A model generated the notes under the pieces. It had not been told where the DNA came from, ran no database searches, and saw only the letters and a program-made list of their open reading frames with translations. Positions 1 to 8,037 of a DNA stretch of 18,723 bases are shown here, in pieces. The stretch covers positions 1 through 18,723 of the forward strand of contig CAZABT010000045.1 of assembly GCA_964483395.1 (NCBI GenBank). Direction: 5' to 3'. Source of the DNA: JAAYYM01 sp964483395. GTDB lineage: Bacteria; Bacillota; Clostridia; Lachnospirales; Lachnospiraceae. A program made the position numbers and the translations under genes. The number at the start of each line of letters is the position of its first letter. The stretch's first letter is position 1.

Positions 1-132
1 GATGTCGGGGCTAATGTTTCACTTATTTTGGGACATTTTCAAAAATGCTTGACAGGCTAAATCATGCAATTTACCCTTGTCTGTCTGTTAAAATGCTTGT
101 CCTGATTGCTCATCTGTCAAATCACTCGATGG
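1..132. other. gene-free left edge, 3' of the YgjP-like gene
   Basis: No coding region is supported here. The stretch contains a 10-base direct repeat, AAAATGCTTG, at 42-51 and 90-99, and a short inverted pair, TTGACAG at 49-55 with CTGTCAA at 114-120. There is no hairpin plus T-tract that would end the neighbouring minus-strand gene. The run around 18-40 (TTTCACTTATTTTGGGACAT) has the look of the end of an insertion sequence, but the window stops before any transposase would appear. I cannot confirm a mobile element. Confidence 0.3.
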
Positions 133-798
133 CTAAATATCCATATAGTAAGAATGTGCCTTCAACCATTGACGTCTTTTCTTATAATCCGGCATCACTG
201 ACTCCACACAGCTCCAAAACTCCCGACTGTGATTCATATGTCTGATATGGCTCAGTTCATGCACCACTACATAATCGAGCATTTCAATCGGACACAGCAC
301 CAGACGCCATGAAAATCTCAGCACTCGCTTGGAAGTGCAGGTTCCCCAGCTTGTTCTGGCGTTGGACAGCCTGACTGCTTCATAGGACAATCCCATCTGC
401 GCAGCATAGTGCTCCACACTCTCCTGTATTGTATAGAGTGCCTGTGTCCTGAGCCATTTCATAAATATCTTTTCCGGATCATGTACGGTCGGCAGAAAAA
501 TGGTATCCTCAGTCAGCGTCACTGTATGGCAGTCTCCAATGTGTATCGTATGCTGCTCACCCATAAACGGAATATTTGATCCGTCTTTTATTGTTAATTC
601 CTGTTTTAATTTCTCTGTTTTCTGTGCTTCCTGAAGCCTCTTTACAATCCAGTCCTGCTTGGTCGAAACGAGCTTCATGATTTCTCTGTCCGAAACAAAC
701 TTAGGGGCACGAACAATCAATTCACCGCTTTTATCTATAACAAGCGTTATTGTTTTTCGATTGCTTTTTATGATTCTGGGTGTTATAAGCTGATCCAT
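133..798 (-). CDS. YgjP-like (DUF45) zinc metallopeptidase
   Basis: A 221-residue protein of the YgjP/DUF45 family, predicted zinc-dependent peptidases whose cellular substrates are largely unknown. The gluzincin-like motif HELSH lies at residues 180-184, with E181 as the expected catalytic base and H180 and H184 as zinc ligands. A third ligand fits H190 in HMNHSREFW. The family signature upstream of it, SWGTCTSKRVLRFSWRL, is at about 150-166. The N-terminal half is a variable beta-rich region. There is no signal peptide or membrane span, so it is probably cytoplasmic. The ATG is preceded by GAGG and AGGA, within 57 bases of the phosphoesterase stop, which suggests co-transcription with the two genes before it. 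The length is typical of the family and the gene looks intact. The family assignment is firm; the physiological role is unknown. Confidence 0.9.
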   Translation of the reverse strand: MDQLITPRIIKSNRKTITLVIDKSGELIVRAPKFVSDREIMKLVSTKQDWIVKRLQEAQKTEKLKQELTIKDGSNIPFMGEQHTIHIGDCHTVTLTEDTIFLPTVHDPEKIFMKWLRTQALYTIQESVEHYAAQMGLSYEAVRLSNARTSWGTCTSKRVLRFSWRLVLCPIEMLDYVVVHELSHIRHMNHSREFWSCVESVMPDYKKRRQWLKAHSYYMDI

Positions 799-855
799 AT
801 TCCTGATACCTCTGTCTTTTTCTGTTTATCACACAGCCTTTTACCCGACGGCTGC

Positions 856-2469
856 TCAGTCGTTACTTCTTTTGATCAGAAAATAATCTATCTTCTTCAC
901 ACCATCCTCCGGCTTTGTAATGTCATATGCATAGCTGGATACAATTCCGGTCTGTGTATTCAGAATGGAAAACACCGTAACTTCATTGCTGGCAATATAG
1001 CATACCTTCTTATCCATAAAAAGCGGCGAAATCGGTTTCAATCCACCCGGATCTCCTGACAGGCTATAGTCTTCAGCATCAAAATATTTCATATCCGACG
1101 GAACCATTTCATCACGCTTTCTTCCATCAAAGTAGGCACCATAGTTGTTCCCGACATTAGAACTTTCCAAGTAATTCATACCTTGCTTTGTCCGAAATCT
1201 ATTCCATACATGAGAATGTCCATTGAATACAAGGTCTACACCCGCCTGCTCCAGCAATGGTTCCAGATCCCGCAGCAGGTAATCATTTTCTATCGGATAC
1301 TCATACAGTATCTGTTGCAGAGAGCCGCCTGCATCCCTGATTTCCTTTTTAACCGGATCTGTATAAGGCGGTACGACATTAAGTCCTAACCCATGTACCT
1401 GATGATGAAACATGACCACCTTATATTTTGCCTGGCAAAATGCTTCGCTCTTCAGCTCCTGTTCCAGCCATTGATACTGTGCAGAGCCCTTCTTGATCGG
1501 TTCATAGATGATTGCACCCCCGCTGGTCATCAGTGGATTTCCAAGGCTTCTGACATCCTCTGAATAATCGCTCTTCTCACCAATCACCTGATTACGCCAC
1601 ATGCGTGCCACATTCAGTACAATCAAACGGACATCACCGACCGTCTCAGCATAATACAATTCACCACCCGGCCTGCTGACCGGCATACTGAACAGTTCCT
1701 CATAGCTGATGGTATTAAAATCATCCGGCATAACATCATTGAATTGAATTCCTATATCATAAGCATTGCTGTAGCGTCCCATAAATTCATGATTGCCCAC
1801 TGCTGCATACATAGGTGCCTCCTGCAAAAGAGAAGCGCCCTGATAGGTTACACCATTCAGCTTTTTTTTGCCATTGCCCTGCATCAGAGAAAAAAAAGTA
1901 TTCACATTTCCAAAATCAAACCATTCATCTGCCTGATCCGGGATGTTGACCAGATCCCCTGCATAAAATACGGCATCTATGTGCCCAACTGTCTGTTCAG
2001 CCATCTGCAGATTTGCTGCAACCATATCCTTTAGCTGTCCGTCGGATGTTAAAAGTATATTTAACTTTGTTCCGTTCTGTGCTTTTGCCTGCAAATAGTA
2101 TTGTTCACTCCGAATCCCATCACTTTCAACGTAATATAACACCCGCTCGTTTATCATTCCATGGTATTGCGGAAGTCCTTTAACAATACCTTCATGTCTC
2201 CACACATTGACTTTTTTCCCTGCAAATGTACGCATACGTGATAATTTATATGAATCTGCCTGCACAATCTGGTCTGCTTGTTCTCCATAAACAATCAGAT
2301 TATTCTTCGTATCCGAATCCGTAAACCAAACCACATGAACTGAATCCTCGGTCGGATTCTGCAGCATCGGTTCTGTCAAAAGAGATGTTGTCTCTGCTCT
2401 CATCATTGTACTCATTCCCATCATGCATAACACTGTCATGACGGCTCCTATCCATAGTTTATATTTCAT
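856..2469 (-). CDS. secreted purple-acid-phosphatase-like metallophosphoesterase
   Basis: A 537-residue calcineurin-like phosphoesterase of the purple acid phosphatase type, expected to hydrolyse phosphate esters outside the membrane with two bound metals. The N-terminal 25 residues form a signal peptide (basic start, hydrophobic core, cleavage near MRA|ETT). Residues about 30-128 form the Fn3-like PAP N-domain (LTEPMLQNPTEDSVHVVW). The metal-binding blocks follow in order: SDGQ at 142-145 (D143), AGDLV at 170-174 (D172), GNHE at 225-228, HHQVHG at 355-360 and GHSH at 417-420. There is no cell-wall sorting signal or C-terminal anchor, so it may be released or held by its partner. Its ATG overlaps the stop of the upstream membrane-protein gene in ATGA, with GGAGA just before it, so translation is probably coupled. 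The natural substrate cannot be read from the sequence. Confidence 0.88.
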   Translation of the reverse strand: MKYKLWIGAVMTVLCMMGMSTMMRAETTSLLTEPMLQNPTEDSVHVVWFTDSDTKNNLIVYGEQADQIVQADSYKLSRMRTFAGKKVNVWRHEGIVKGLPQYHGMINERVLYYVESDGIRSEQYYLQAKAQNGTKLNILLTSDGQLKDMVAANLQMAEQTVGHIDAVFYAGDLVNIPDQADEWFDFGNVNTFFSLMQGNGKKKLNGVTYQGASLLQEAPMYAAVGNHEFMGRYSNAYDIGIQFNDVMPDDFNTISYEELFSMPVSRPGGELYYAETVGDVRLIVLNVARMWRNQVIGEKSDYSEDVRSLGNPLMTSGGAIIYEPIKKGSAQYQWLEQELKSEAFCQAKYKVVMFHHQVHGLGLNVVPPYTDPVKKEIRDAGGSLQQILYEYPIENDYLLRDLEPLLEQAGVDLVFNGHSHVWNRFRTKQGMNYLESSNVGNNYGAYFDGRKRDEMVPSDMKYFDAEDYSLSGDPGGLKPISPLFMDKKVCYIASNEVTVFSILNTQTGIVSSYAYDITKPEDGVKKIDYFLIKRSND

Positions 2470-3917
2470 TCTCCGACTGCCTCTCTGTATTCCTTATTAC
2501 CGACATCTGCCCATGCATGTTTGTCAGAGGGATATACTTTAAGGCTCTCCTTATCTATTGCATACATATTCAAGATTTCCGTAGTATCCAACTGATTTCC
2601 GTCTAAATCATACTTTTCCACATAATATACAAACAACTCACATTTCCCATTCTGTGAAGTGCGGTCATACACCAGTGTCCTTCGGGTCTGAATGGTCTGC
2701 CCGTTCGGCAGTTCCTTCTCCTCCCCACCCAGGATGGCGTAAGGGTTTCCCTTTGCATTGTATGTCATTTCAAAGTGATTCTCTGTCTCTGCAAGCTGGT
2801 CATCATAAACCAACTTGGCCAGCCGCTTGATTTCGGTATCCCATGAAGGCTCCTCCGCTTCTGCTGTCTCTTCAGGGTATTCCACCTCCTCAGAGTTTTC
2901 ATCAGCCGTACTGTCCTCCACCGATTCTCTTGGCATTACCGGTAATTCCATCAGCCTTTGATATACATTTCCCTCAATTGTATAAGCTGCCGGGTGAAAT
3001 CCACTTGCCTGCAGCTCCTCAGACTCGCCGAACAGAAGACGTATACTCTGTCTGTTTCCATCGTCTGATGTGAGCACCAGATGCAATACACCTTCATGGC
3101 AGGGAGCATTGTCATCATGTGACATCTGATCCAGCGCATAAGAAATTAAGACTGCCCCATCATGGGCAAGTATTTTTCGGTTCTCCGGTCGATCCGTTTG
3201 ATACAGGAAAAATTCATTGTGAGAAGTCTCAAAGGTTGCCATATTACTCTCACTCGTCAGCTTCAACTCCTGCCTGCCTTTACTGAATAAATCAGCAAGA
3301 TAGCATTCTACATAATCATCGTCCTTTTGGGCTACATCATATACTGTGACCGACAATTCCGGATCATTTTCCGGAATAAAATAAAGCCACCCGATGTCCA
3401 TTGCACCACGGTAAATCTCAAAACTGCAATGATATTTTTCCTCCAGCATATCACGAGCCGCCAATCCGCTGCTTGGCTTTCTTCCCCAAAAAGACACCTT
3501 GTCATACTCGTACCAATAGCTTTCTCCCGGAAATCCTCCATACATGACCTGCAACGTTCCATCCTCCGTGATGCGCTCCTCATGCATGGTGAAAAGTCCA
3601 AAGATGCCCGCAAAGAAAAGGATTCCTGCACACAAAACAGAAAAAGCCACCAACACGGCCGCCTGAGCAATCCTGCAGCCACGCACCGACAGTTCCTGCT
3701 CTGTTCTCCGACGGATTACCGTGGAAAATCCAAAGCAAATCCACAGGACAATCAAAACCATCGGTATCATGATCAGCAAAATATAGCCCAATGCCGACAG
3801 CCAAAACCGATACTCTATTTCCCATTTTGTCAGTAGGGAACGCAGATTAAAAAATGCCGCGCCAAAACCTACATATGCAATTGAACTGATTCCAAGGTAA
3901 AGTGCTTTTTTATTCAT
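2466..3917 (-). CDS. unrecognised membrane protein with three N-terminal spans and a large soluble domain
   Basis: I do not recognise this 483-residue protein. Three hydrophobic segments are visible at about residues 5-25, 38-66 and 84-110. They are followed by about 370 mostly hydrophilic residues, which would face outside if the N terminus is cytoplasmic. The soluble part begins with a Gly/aromatic-rich stretch (MYGGFPGESYWYEYDKVSFW, 125-144). It is split by an acidic linker near 330-358 rich in Glu, Asp, Ser and Pro, and ends with a second beta-rich segment containing repeated Tyr/Asn/Asp residues. The ATG has only a weak ribosome site (a distant GGAG). The gene follows the terminator of the SH3 gene and overlaps the phosphoesterase gene by four bases (ATGA). 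The pair may therefore act together at the cell surface; this is inferred from position only. Confidence 0.75.
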   Translation of the reverse strand: MNKKALYLGISSIAYVGFGAAFFNLRSLLTKWEIEYRFWLSALGYILLIMIPMVLIVLWICFGFSTVIRRRTEQELSVRGCRIAQAAVLVAFSVLCAGILFFAGIFGLFTMHEERITEDGTLQVMYGGFPGESYWYEYDKVSFWGRKPSSGLAARDMLEEKYHCSFEIYRGAMDIGWLYFIPENDPELSVTVYDVAQKDDDYVECYLADLFSKGRQELKLTSESNMATFETSHNEFFLYQTDRPENRKILAHDGAVLISYALDQMSHDDNAPCHEGVLHLVLTSDDGNRQSIRLLFGESEELQASGFHPAAYTIEGNVYQRLMELPVMPRESVEDSTADENSEEVEYPEETAEAEEPSWDTEIKRLAKLVYDDQLAETENHFEMTYNAKGNPYAILGGEEKELPNGQTIQTRRTLVYDRTSQNGKCELFVYYVEKYDLDGNQLDTTEILNMYAIDKESLKVYPSDKHAWADVGNKEYREAVGE

Positions 3918-3995
3918 GCCGTGTACGAAACTCCATTTTTCTTCTTACTTCTAGGTTCTTTCAATTCTTCTCTTATTATGATACTACAAATAATG

Positions 3996-4028
3996 AAACG
4001 GAGCCACAACATTTCTGTCGTCGCTCCG
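3996..4028 (-). terminator. intrinsic terminator of the SH3-protein gene
   Basis: Read on the minus strand, CGGAGC pairs with GCTCCG. One G-G mismatch follows, then ACGACA pairs with TGTTGT around a GAAA tetraloop. The stem is followed by TTTCATTATTTG. It lies 23 bases past the stop of the SH3 gene. The long stem, the GNRA loop and the T-rich tail support a real terminator, separating this gene from the downstream membrane-protein unit. Confidence 0.75.
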
Positions 4029-4050
4029 CAATGATTCTGCTATCAAACAA

Positions 4051-5112
4051 TTACCGTAATCCCTTGGCCTGACACAGGCTAACAAGTTCTGCTGAGGTAT
4101 GATGTGTCACAAACTCATCATAATTTCCTGTATAATCCCAAAGACTATGGAACAAATCGACTTCCTTTTGTGTAAATCCTACTCCCTGATAAGTCCATAC
4201 ATAAGGGCTCGCTGCCGCAGCCGCTGCTGCTGCCTGCTGTGCCGCTGCAAGTGCTGCTGCATCTTCTGCTGCTTTCTTTGCTGCTGCATCTGCTGCCGCC
4301 TGTGCAGCTGCATCTGTCGTGGTTGCCGTTGTATCTTCTTTCTTGGTCTCTTCCTTCTTTGACTCAGCTTCCTTAACTTCTTCCTCTTCCTGTGCCTTTG
4401 CTTCCAGTTCTGCCTTAGCCTGTTCAGCCTCTTCCTGTGTTACCTCCTTCAAGAATTCCGTCTTGATGTAGGCCTCTCCATCTTCAAACTCAAGCTTCGT
4501 CCAGTCCTCTGCGTCTTCTATCTTTTTAAGCATCGTACCGACATCCACAAGTCCGACAATTTCTCCATCTGTACTCGGTGTTGCTCTGACTCTGACCTGA
4601 TCTGTCGTAATCACATACTTTTCTGCTGCTGCCGCCGCTGCTTCCGCTTCTGCCTGTGCCTGTGCTTCTGCCGCTGCTGCTGCCTCTGCCTCTGCCTGCG
4701 CCTGTGCTGCTGCCGCTTCTTCTGCAACTCGCTTCTGATCCACAACACTGAAGGTCAGCGCATTGCTCTCTGTCTCTGTATCCCAATCACGCACTACTAC
4801 TGTAATCGTACCCTCTGCCATTGTATGCAGTGTGAATTTTCCCTTTTCCGTTTCAGATACTGTAATCGTCGCATAACCATTATCTGCTACATATTCTGCA
4901 TTCTTCAGACTGGCATTGGTCGGATCGGTTACAACCGTAAATGTATAGTCCGTATCAATATCCAATTCCTGTTCTGTAAAATCAGGCGATATCTGGATAC
5001 TCTTTAATGCCGTCAGTGAACGAAATACAAAAAATCCTCCAATCACCAAACCCACTACCAGTACGGCTGCTACAATCGTAACAATTAATTGTGTTTTTTT
5101 TCTCTTATTCAT
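4051..5112 (-). CDS. membrane-anchored Ig-like/SH3 domain protein with Ala-rich helices
   Basis: A 353-residue protein, probably surface-exposed. The basic start is followed by one membrane span (about residues 8-31). An Ig-like (BIG2-type) region at about 38-124 reads like QISPDFTEQELDIDTDYTF and ends in NALTFSVVD. An Ala/Glu/Gln helix lies at about 130-164 and a bacterial SH3 domain at about 167-223 (VRVRATPSTDGEIVGLVDVG). A charged Glu/Lys helix (225-262) and a second Ala-rich helix (266-302) follow. The last 50 residues form a compact helical module (VGFTQKEVDLFHSLWDYTG) that I do not recognise. SH3 domains of this sort commonly bind peptidoglycan, and a cell-wall spacer or binder is the natural guess. 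I prefer the ATG at 5112 to the GTG three codons upstream, because GGAG is 10 bases from the ATG but only one or two from the GTG. Confidence 0.8.
   Translation of the reverse strand: MNKRKKTQLIVTIVAAVLVVGLVIGGFFVFRSLTALKSIQISPDFTEQELDIDTDYTFTVVTDPTNASLKNAEYVADNGYATITVSETEKGKFTLHTMAEGTITVVVRDWDTETESNALTFSVVDQKRVAEEAAAAQAQAEAEAAAAAEAQAQAEAEAAAAAAEKYVITTDQVRVRATPSTDGEIVGLVDVGTMLKKIEDAEDWTKLEFEDGEAYIKTEFLKEVTQEEAEQAKAELEAKAQEEEEVKEAESKKEETKKEDTTATTTDAAAQAAADAAAKKAAEDAAALAAAQQAAAAAAAASPYVWTYQGVGFTQKEVDLFHSLWDYTGNYDEFVTHHTSAELVSLCQAKGLR
4207..4317 (-). repeat. Ala-codon low-complexity tract 2 in the SH3-protein gene
   Basis: Degenerate trinucleotide repeats (GCA/GCG/GCT on the minus strand, GCTGCTGCx on the plus strand) encode an almost pure Ala stretch with scattered Asp, Lys and Gln. 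The tract lies just before the C-terminal module and probably forms a long helix. The purity makes copy-number change by slippage plausible. Confidence 0.7.
4621..4725 (-). repeat. Ala/Glu/Gln low-complexity tract 1 in the SH3-protein gene
   Basis: A 35-codon tract made of two near-identical units of the form AQAQAEAEAAAAAE. It links the Ig-like region to the SH3 domain. At DNA level it repeats as GCTTCTGCCTGTGCC-like blocks on the plus strand. It is expected to form a rigid helix or spacer. Confidence 0.7.
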
Positions 5113-5192
5113 AATACTCACTCTCCATCTTTCATAGATTCATCATTTATCATCAGGTCCTTTTGGACTCTTTTGTACGCAAATCATTCTAT

Positions 5193-5221
5193 ATCATACC
5201 ACATTCATCGTAAAATGGAAG
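5193..5221 (-). promoter_or_regulatory. candidate promoter of the SH3-protein gene
   Basis: On the minus strand an extended -10, TGG followed by TATGAT (TATGAT at 5193-5198), is preceded at 17 bases by CTTCCA (5216-5221), a weak -35. The extended -10 can compensate for the poor -35. It would give a leader of about 75 bases containing a small GTCC-AAAA-GGAC hairpin. Confidence 0.45.
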
Positions 5222-5247
5222 TGCAATTTGTCACCTTTCCGATTTTT

Positions 5248-5952
5248 TTACATAATTTTGATGCATAATGGATTTTTGACACATGCATATGCTGCCGCCA
5301 ATGCCTCTGCGATTTCATAATGCTCCCATAAATGCATGGGATAAATAATATCTGTCTTGGTCTGCTCCATAAAATATCGAAGTCCCAAATCATAAAATTC
5401 TTCCAGTCGAGGGTCTGTCGGCACAAAAGCCACATCAAAATGACGTCCTTTCAATAAATCAATTTCCTCTTGGTAACGCTTCGCCATGAGTCTGTTCCCT
5501 TGATCTGTATAACCCTTCCAATGCCACCAATTCAAATCACCTGCATGATATACCGTCTTATCCTCGAAAGAAACCACAAATGCAACTCCCTGATCCGTAG
5601 AACGCAGTGTCTCTATTACAATATCCCCCGCTTCGATCGTCATGTGGCTCTTTACCGATAGGATATGCTCCTTCACCTCTGCAGCGATTCCGTTTCGTTC
5701 CAAATACTTCTCATTCAATTTAATATCATTGCCCAACACATAAGTCACATTCCGATATGTCTTGAGCAGATCAAATATACACAGATTAAAGTGGTCTGCA
5801 TGCTTGTGACTTGCAAACACATAGAGGTACGCCTCCGGTGAAAATTTCGGAAGCGTACCCTCAAAATAATCAAACAGCAATACAAGCTGATGTCCGTTCT
5901 GTAGTTGTTCCTCTACCACAAAGGAGCTGTGATGTATATACGTTACCTGCAT
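5248..5952 (-). CDS. metallo-beta-lactamase-fold metal-dependent hydrolase (UlaG/RomA-like)
   Basis: A 234-residue cytoplasmic hydrolase of the metallo-beta-lactamase fold. The signature HKHADH is at residues 49-54 (H49, H51, D53, H54). A metal-bridging Asp lies in YHAGDLNWW (H136, D139), and a C-terminal ligand is likely at H207 in PMHLWEHY. The segment STDQGVAFVV before the AGD motif is usual for the small UlaG/RomA-like subgroup, whose members hydrolyse phosphodiesters, lactones or lipids. The substrate here is not determined. AGGAGG sits seven bases before the ATG. It follows the GH31 gene by 64 bases and could be the last gene of that unit or have its own promoter. The length is normal for the subgroup and all ligands are present. 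Confidence 0.85.
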   Translation of the reverse strand: MQVTYIHHSSFVVEEQLQNGHQLVLLFDYFEGTLPKFSPEAYLYVFASHKHADHFNLCIFDLLKTYRNVTYVLGNDIKLNEKYLERNGIAAEVKEHILSVKSHMTIEAGDIVIETLRSTDQGVAFVVSFEDKTVYHAGDLNWWHWKGYTDQGNRLMAKRYQEEIDLLKGRHFDVAFVPTDPRLEEFYDLGLRYFMEQTKTDIIYPMHLWEHYEIAEALAAAYACVKNPLCIKIM

Positions 5953-5970
5953 TGAACTTCCTCCTCATTT

Positions 5971-5998
5971 AGAATAACACAAGGGAAAAAATATGCAA
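5971..5998 (-). promoter_or_regulatory. possible promoter of the MBL-fold gene
   Basis: Minus-strand TTGCAT (5993-5998), a 16-base spacer, then TATTCT (5971-5976) preceded by TGT, giving an extended -10. Match quality is moderate. It overlaps the possible weak terminator of the GH31 gene. Confidence 0.3.
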
Positions 5999-6006
5999 GT
6001 ATCGCA
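5986..6006 (-). terminator. possible weak terminator after the GH31 gene
   Basis: On the minus strand TGCGA pairs with TTGCA (one G-U pair) around a three-base loop. The stem is followed by TATTTTTT. It is 10 bases past the GH31 stop. The stem is only five base pairs, so it may be leaky or not functional. Confidence 0.3.
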
Positions 6007-6016
6007 CTGACTTCAT

Positions 6017-7996
6017 CTACCGTACAAAGACCGGCATTGTTTCCAACGTCACACTCATCTCATAGGTATTGCCGCCTCTGTAGCCTTTACCTGTTTCCAT
6101 ATCCGTCCAATCGCACCCCTCCGGCAGATACACCCTGCGTCTTTCGACTCCTGCTTCTAGAATCGGAGCAATCAAATATTTGCTTCCAAACATGTACTCA
6201 TCCTCCGTCTCCCAACAATGACGATCCTCCGGAAATTCATAGAATAAGGTTCGCATGATCGGAGTCCCCTTTTCATGCGCCTCCTGCATCAGCTCTTGAA
6301 TGTATGGCCGCAGCTTTTCTCTTAGCATCAGGTACTTTTCACAAATTCCAAGTACCTGCTCCCCATAGCTCCACACCTCATTCGCGGCACCTGAACAACA
6401 GGCTGCACCGCCGGTTGTGCCCTGTTGTGGCTGTCTCGGTTCTCTGTCCCCATGTAATCTCATGACCGGACAAAAGGTTCCCCACTGGAACCATCTGACA
6501 AACAGCTCCCGAAATTCTTTATCCTCCGGATTGCCACCGTGGAATCCTCCAATATCTGTCGTCCACCATGGAATTCCTGCTATTCCCATATTCAGTCCTG
6601 CTGCCAGCTGATTTCGCATACTATCAAAGCTGCTGGCAATATCTCCCGACCAGACCAATGCACCATACTTTTGGCTGCCTGCCCATGCACAGCGCAGCAG
6701 ATTCACGATATTTTCCTGACCTTCGCTCTGCATTCCTTCATAGAAATTTCTTGCATACAGCAGTGGATACAGATTTCCAATCTGCAGGTTGCTCCCCATA
6801 TGATAACGGTAGTTATCAAAATCATATACTGTATATTCCGGTTCCGCCTCGTCCAGCCAGAATACCCGGATACCCTTATCATAATAGTTTTTCTTGACTT
6901 TGCTCCAGAGATAGTCTCTTGCCTCCAGATTCGTTGCATCATAATGGATTGTAGCTCCCTGAAAATCCAATCCTACACGAAAGCCTCGGTCTGTCCGGAT
7001 TAAATAACCTTTTTCCAGCATTTCTTCATAGTTTTCACTCGTTTTGTCCACTGTCGGCCATATGGATACCATCAATTCTATCTCCATTTCCTTTAATTCC
7101 TGTACCATACCCTCTGGATCAGGCCAGTAAACCGGATCAAACTTCCATTCTCCCTGCTTAGGCCAATGAAAGAAATCAATTACAATCAGGTCAATCGGCA
7201 GTCCCCGTTTTCTGTACTCATGTGCCACGCTCAATAGTTCTTCCTGGGTCTGATAGCGCAGTTTACACTGCCAGAAACCCATTCCGTAATCCGGCATCAT
7301 CGGTACAGTCCCTGTCACATCCGCATATGCCTCCTCAATTTCTGCAGGGGTATCTCCTGCCACAATCCAGTAATCCAATACCTTGGTCGAATATGCTTCA
7401 AAGCTTATGATGTTCTTACCCAGTACCGCTCTGCCGATTGCAGGATTATTCCATAAGAAACCATACCCAAGTGAAGAAACTGCAAAAGGCACGCTTGCCT
7501 GTGAATTACGATGTGCCAGTTCCAGGTCGAGTCCTTTCAAATCAAGATACGGCTGTTGATACTGCCCCATACCGTAGATTTTTTCATACGGACTCTGTGA
7601 CTCCATACGAAAGGTCAGATGATAATCACCACCCGGTATTGCCTTGAATTCTCTCGATTCAACCTCAAGGGCACTGCATTTGGGGTCTGTCAGGTTCTTT
7701 CGATTCCGACTATATTCCTCCAGAATAACCTTCTTTTTTTGATTATATACGATCAGTTTTCCGGTGTATGAGATGATCGCGGTGATTTTTCCGTTTGTGA
7801 TACTGCCCTGCTGCTCATCTATTACAATTTCGATATTTTGCTGCAGCTGCAAAGGCTCTGTCAAAGCATGATTTTCAGTCGGCATATGATCGCATTTCGT
7901 TGCTCGAATCCGGAATGCATTCTTTCCCCATGGCTCTATCCATAGCTTCTCGGCATCGTAACAATAGACTAGTTTCCCATTATTTTCAGTCAGCAT
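6017..7996 (-). CDS. GH31 family alpha-glycosidase (alpha-glucosidase or alpha-xylosidase)
   Basis: A 659-residue cytoplasmic glycoside hydrolase of family 31, which retains configuration and releases alpha-linked glucose or xylose from the non-reducing end. The N-terminal beta-sandwich spans about residues 10-230 and the (beta/alpha)8 barrel starts near VPMMPDYGMGFWQCKLRYQT. The nucleophile is expected at D382 in FWLDEAEPEY and the acid/base at D452 in WSGDIASSFDSM; both are intact. Substrate-pocket segments include IDFFHWPKQGEWKFDP (273-288) and PWWTTDIGGFHGG (476-488). There is no signal peptide, so it acts on imported sugar. I chose the ATG at 7996 because AAAGGAAG lies just before it; the longer reading would start at a TTG six codons upstream with no ribosome site. 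It follows the permease gene closely, which makes it the probable catabolic enzyme of the import system. The exact sugar is not determined. Confidence 0.9.
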   Translation of the reverse strand: MLTENNGKLVYCYDAEKLWIEPWGKNAFRIRATKCDHMPTENHALTEPLQLQQNIEIVIDEQQGSITNGKITAIISYTGKLIVYNQKKKVILEEYSRNRKNLTDPKCSALEVESREFKAIPGGDYHLTFRMESQSPYEKIYGMGQYQQPYLDLKGLDLELAHRNSQASVPFAVSSLGYGFLWNNPAIGRAVLGKNIISFEAYSTKVLDYWIVAGDTPAEIEEAYADVTGTVPMMPDYGMGFWQCKLRYQTQEELLSVAHEYRKRGLPIDLIVIDFFHWPKQGEWKFDPVYWPDPEGMVQELKEMEIELMVSIWPTVDKTSENYEEMLEKGYLIRTDRGFRVGLDFQGATIHYDATNLEARDYLWSKVKKNYYDKGIRVFWLDEAEPEYTVYDFDNYRYHMGSNLQIGNLYPLLYARNFYEGMQSEGQENIVNLLRCAWAGSQKYGALVWSGDIASSFDSMRNQLAAGLNMGIAGIPWWTTDIGGFHGGNPEDKEFRELFVRWFQWGTFCPVMRLHGDREPRQPQQGTTGGAACCSGAANEVWSYGEQVLGICEKYLMLREKLRPYIQELMQEAHEKGTPIMRTLFYEFPEDRHCWETEDEYMFGSKYLIAPILEAGVERRRVYLPEGCDWTDMETGKGYRGGNTYEMSVTLETMPVFVR

Positions 7997-8037
7997 AGTT
8001 TCTTCCTTTCGCAATTTCTTTTCAATTTAATCAGCTT

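Noticed and set aside
49..77. Plus-strand promoter-like TTGACA followed by TACCCT
   Set aside because: The -35 is perfect but the -10 matches at only three positions, and no plus-strand gene lies downstream.
45..245. Plus-strand reading frame of 66 residues at the left edge
   Set aside because: Its second half is antisense to the YgjP-like gene, it has no ribosome site and no recognisable domain.
3327..3836. Plus-strand reading frame of 169 residues opposite the membrane-protein gene
   Set aside because: It has no recognisable domain or ribosome site, and the minus-strand frame shows coherent membrane spans and coupling to the next gene.
4099..4362. Plus-strand Cys-rich reading frame of 87 residues
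   Set aside because: It is the antisense of the Ala-codon repeat in the SH3-protein gene; the Cys runs come from TGC triplets and there is no ribosome site.
5210..5247. Bulged hairpin after the MBL-fold gene as a terminator
   Set aside because: The stem GGAA..GTG/CAC..TTCC needs a two-base bulge and the following ATTTTACG is a poor T-tract.
6539..7003. Plus-strand reading frame of 154 residues within the GH31 gene
   Set aside because: It is antisense to the catalytic barrel of a well-supported gene and shows no domain.
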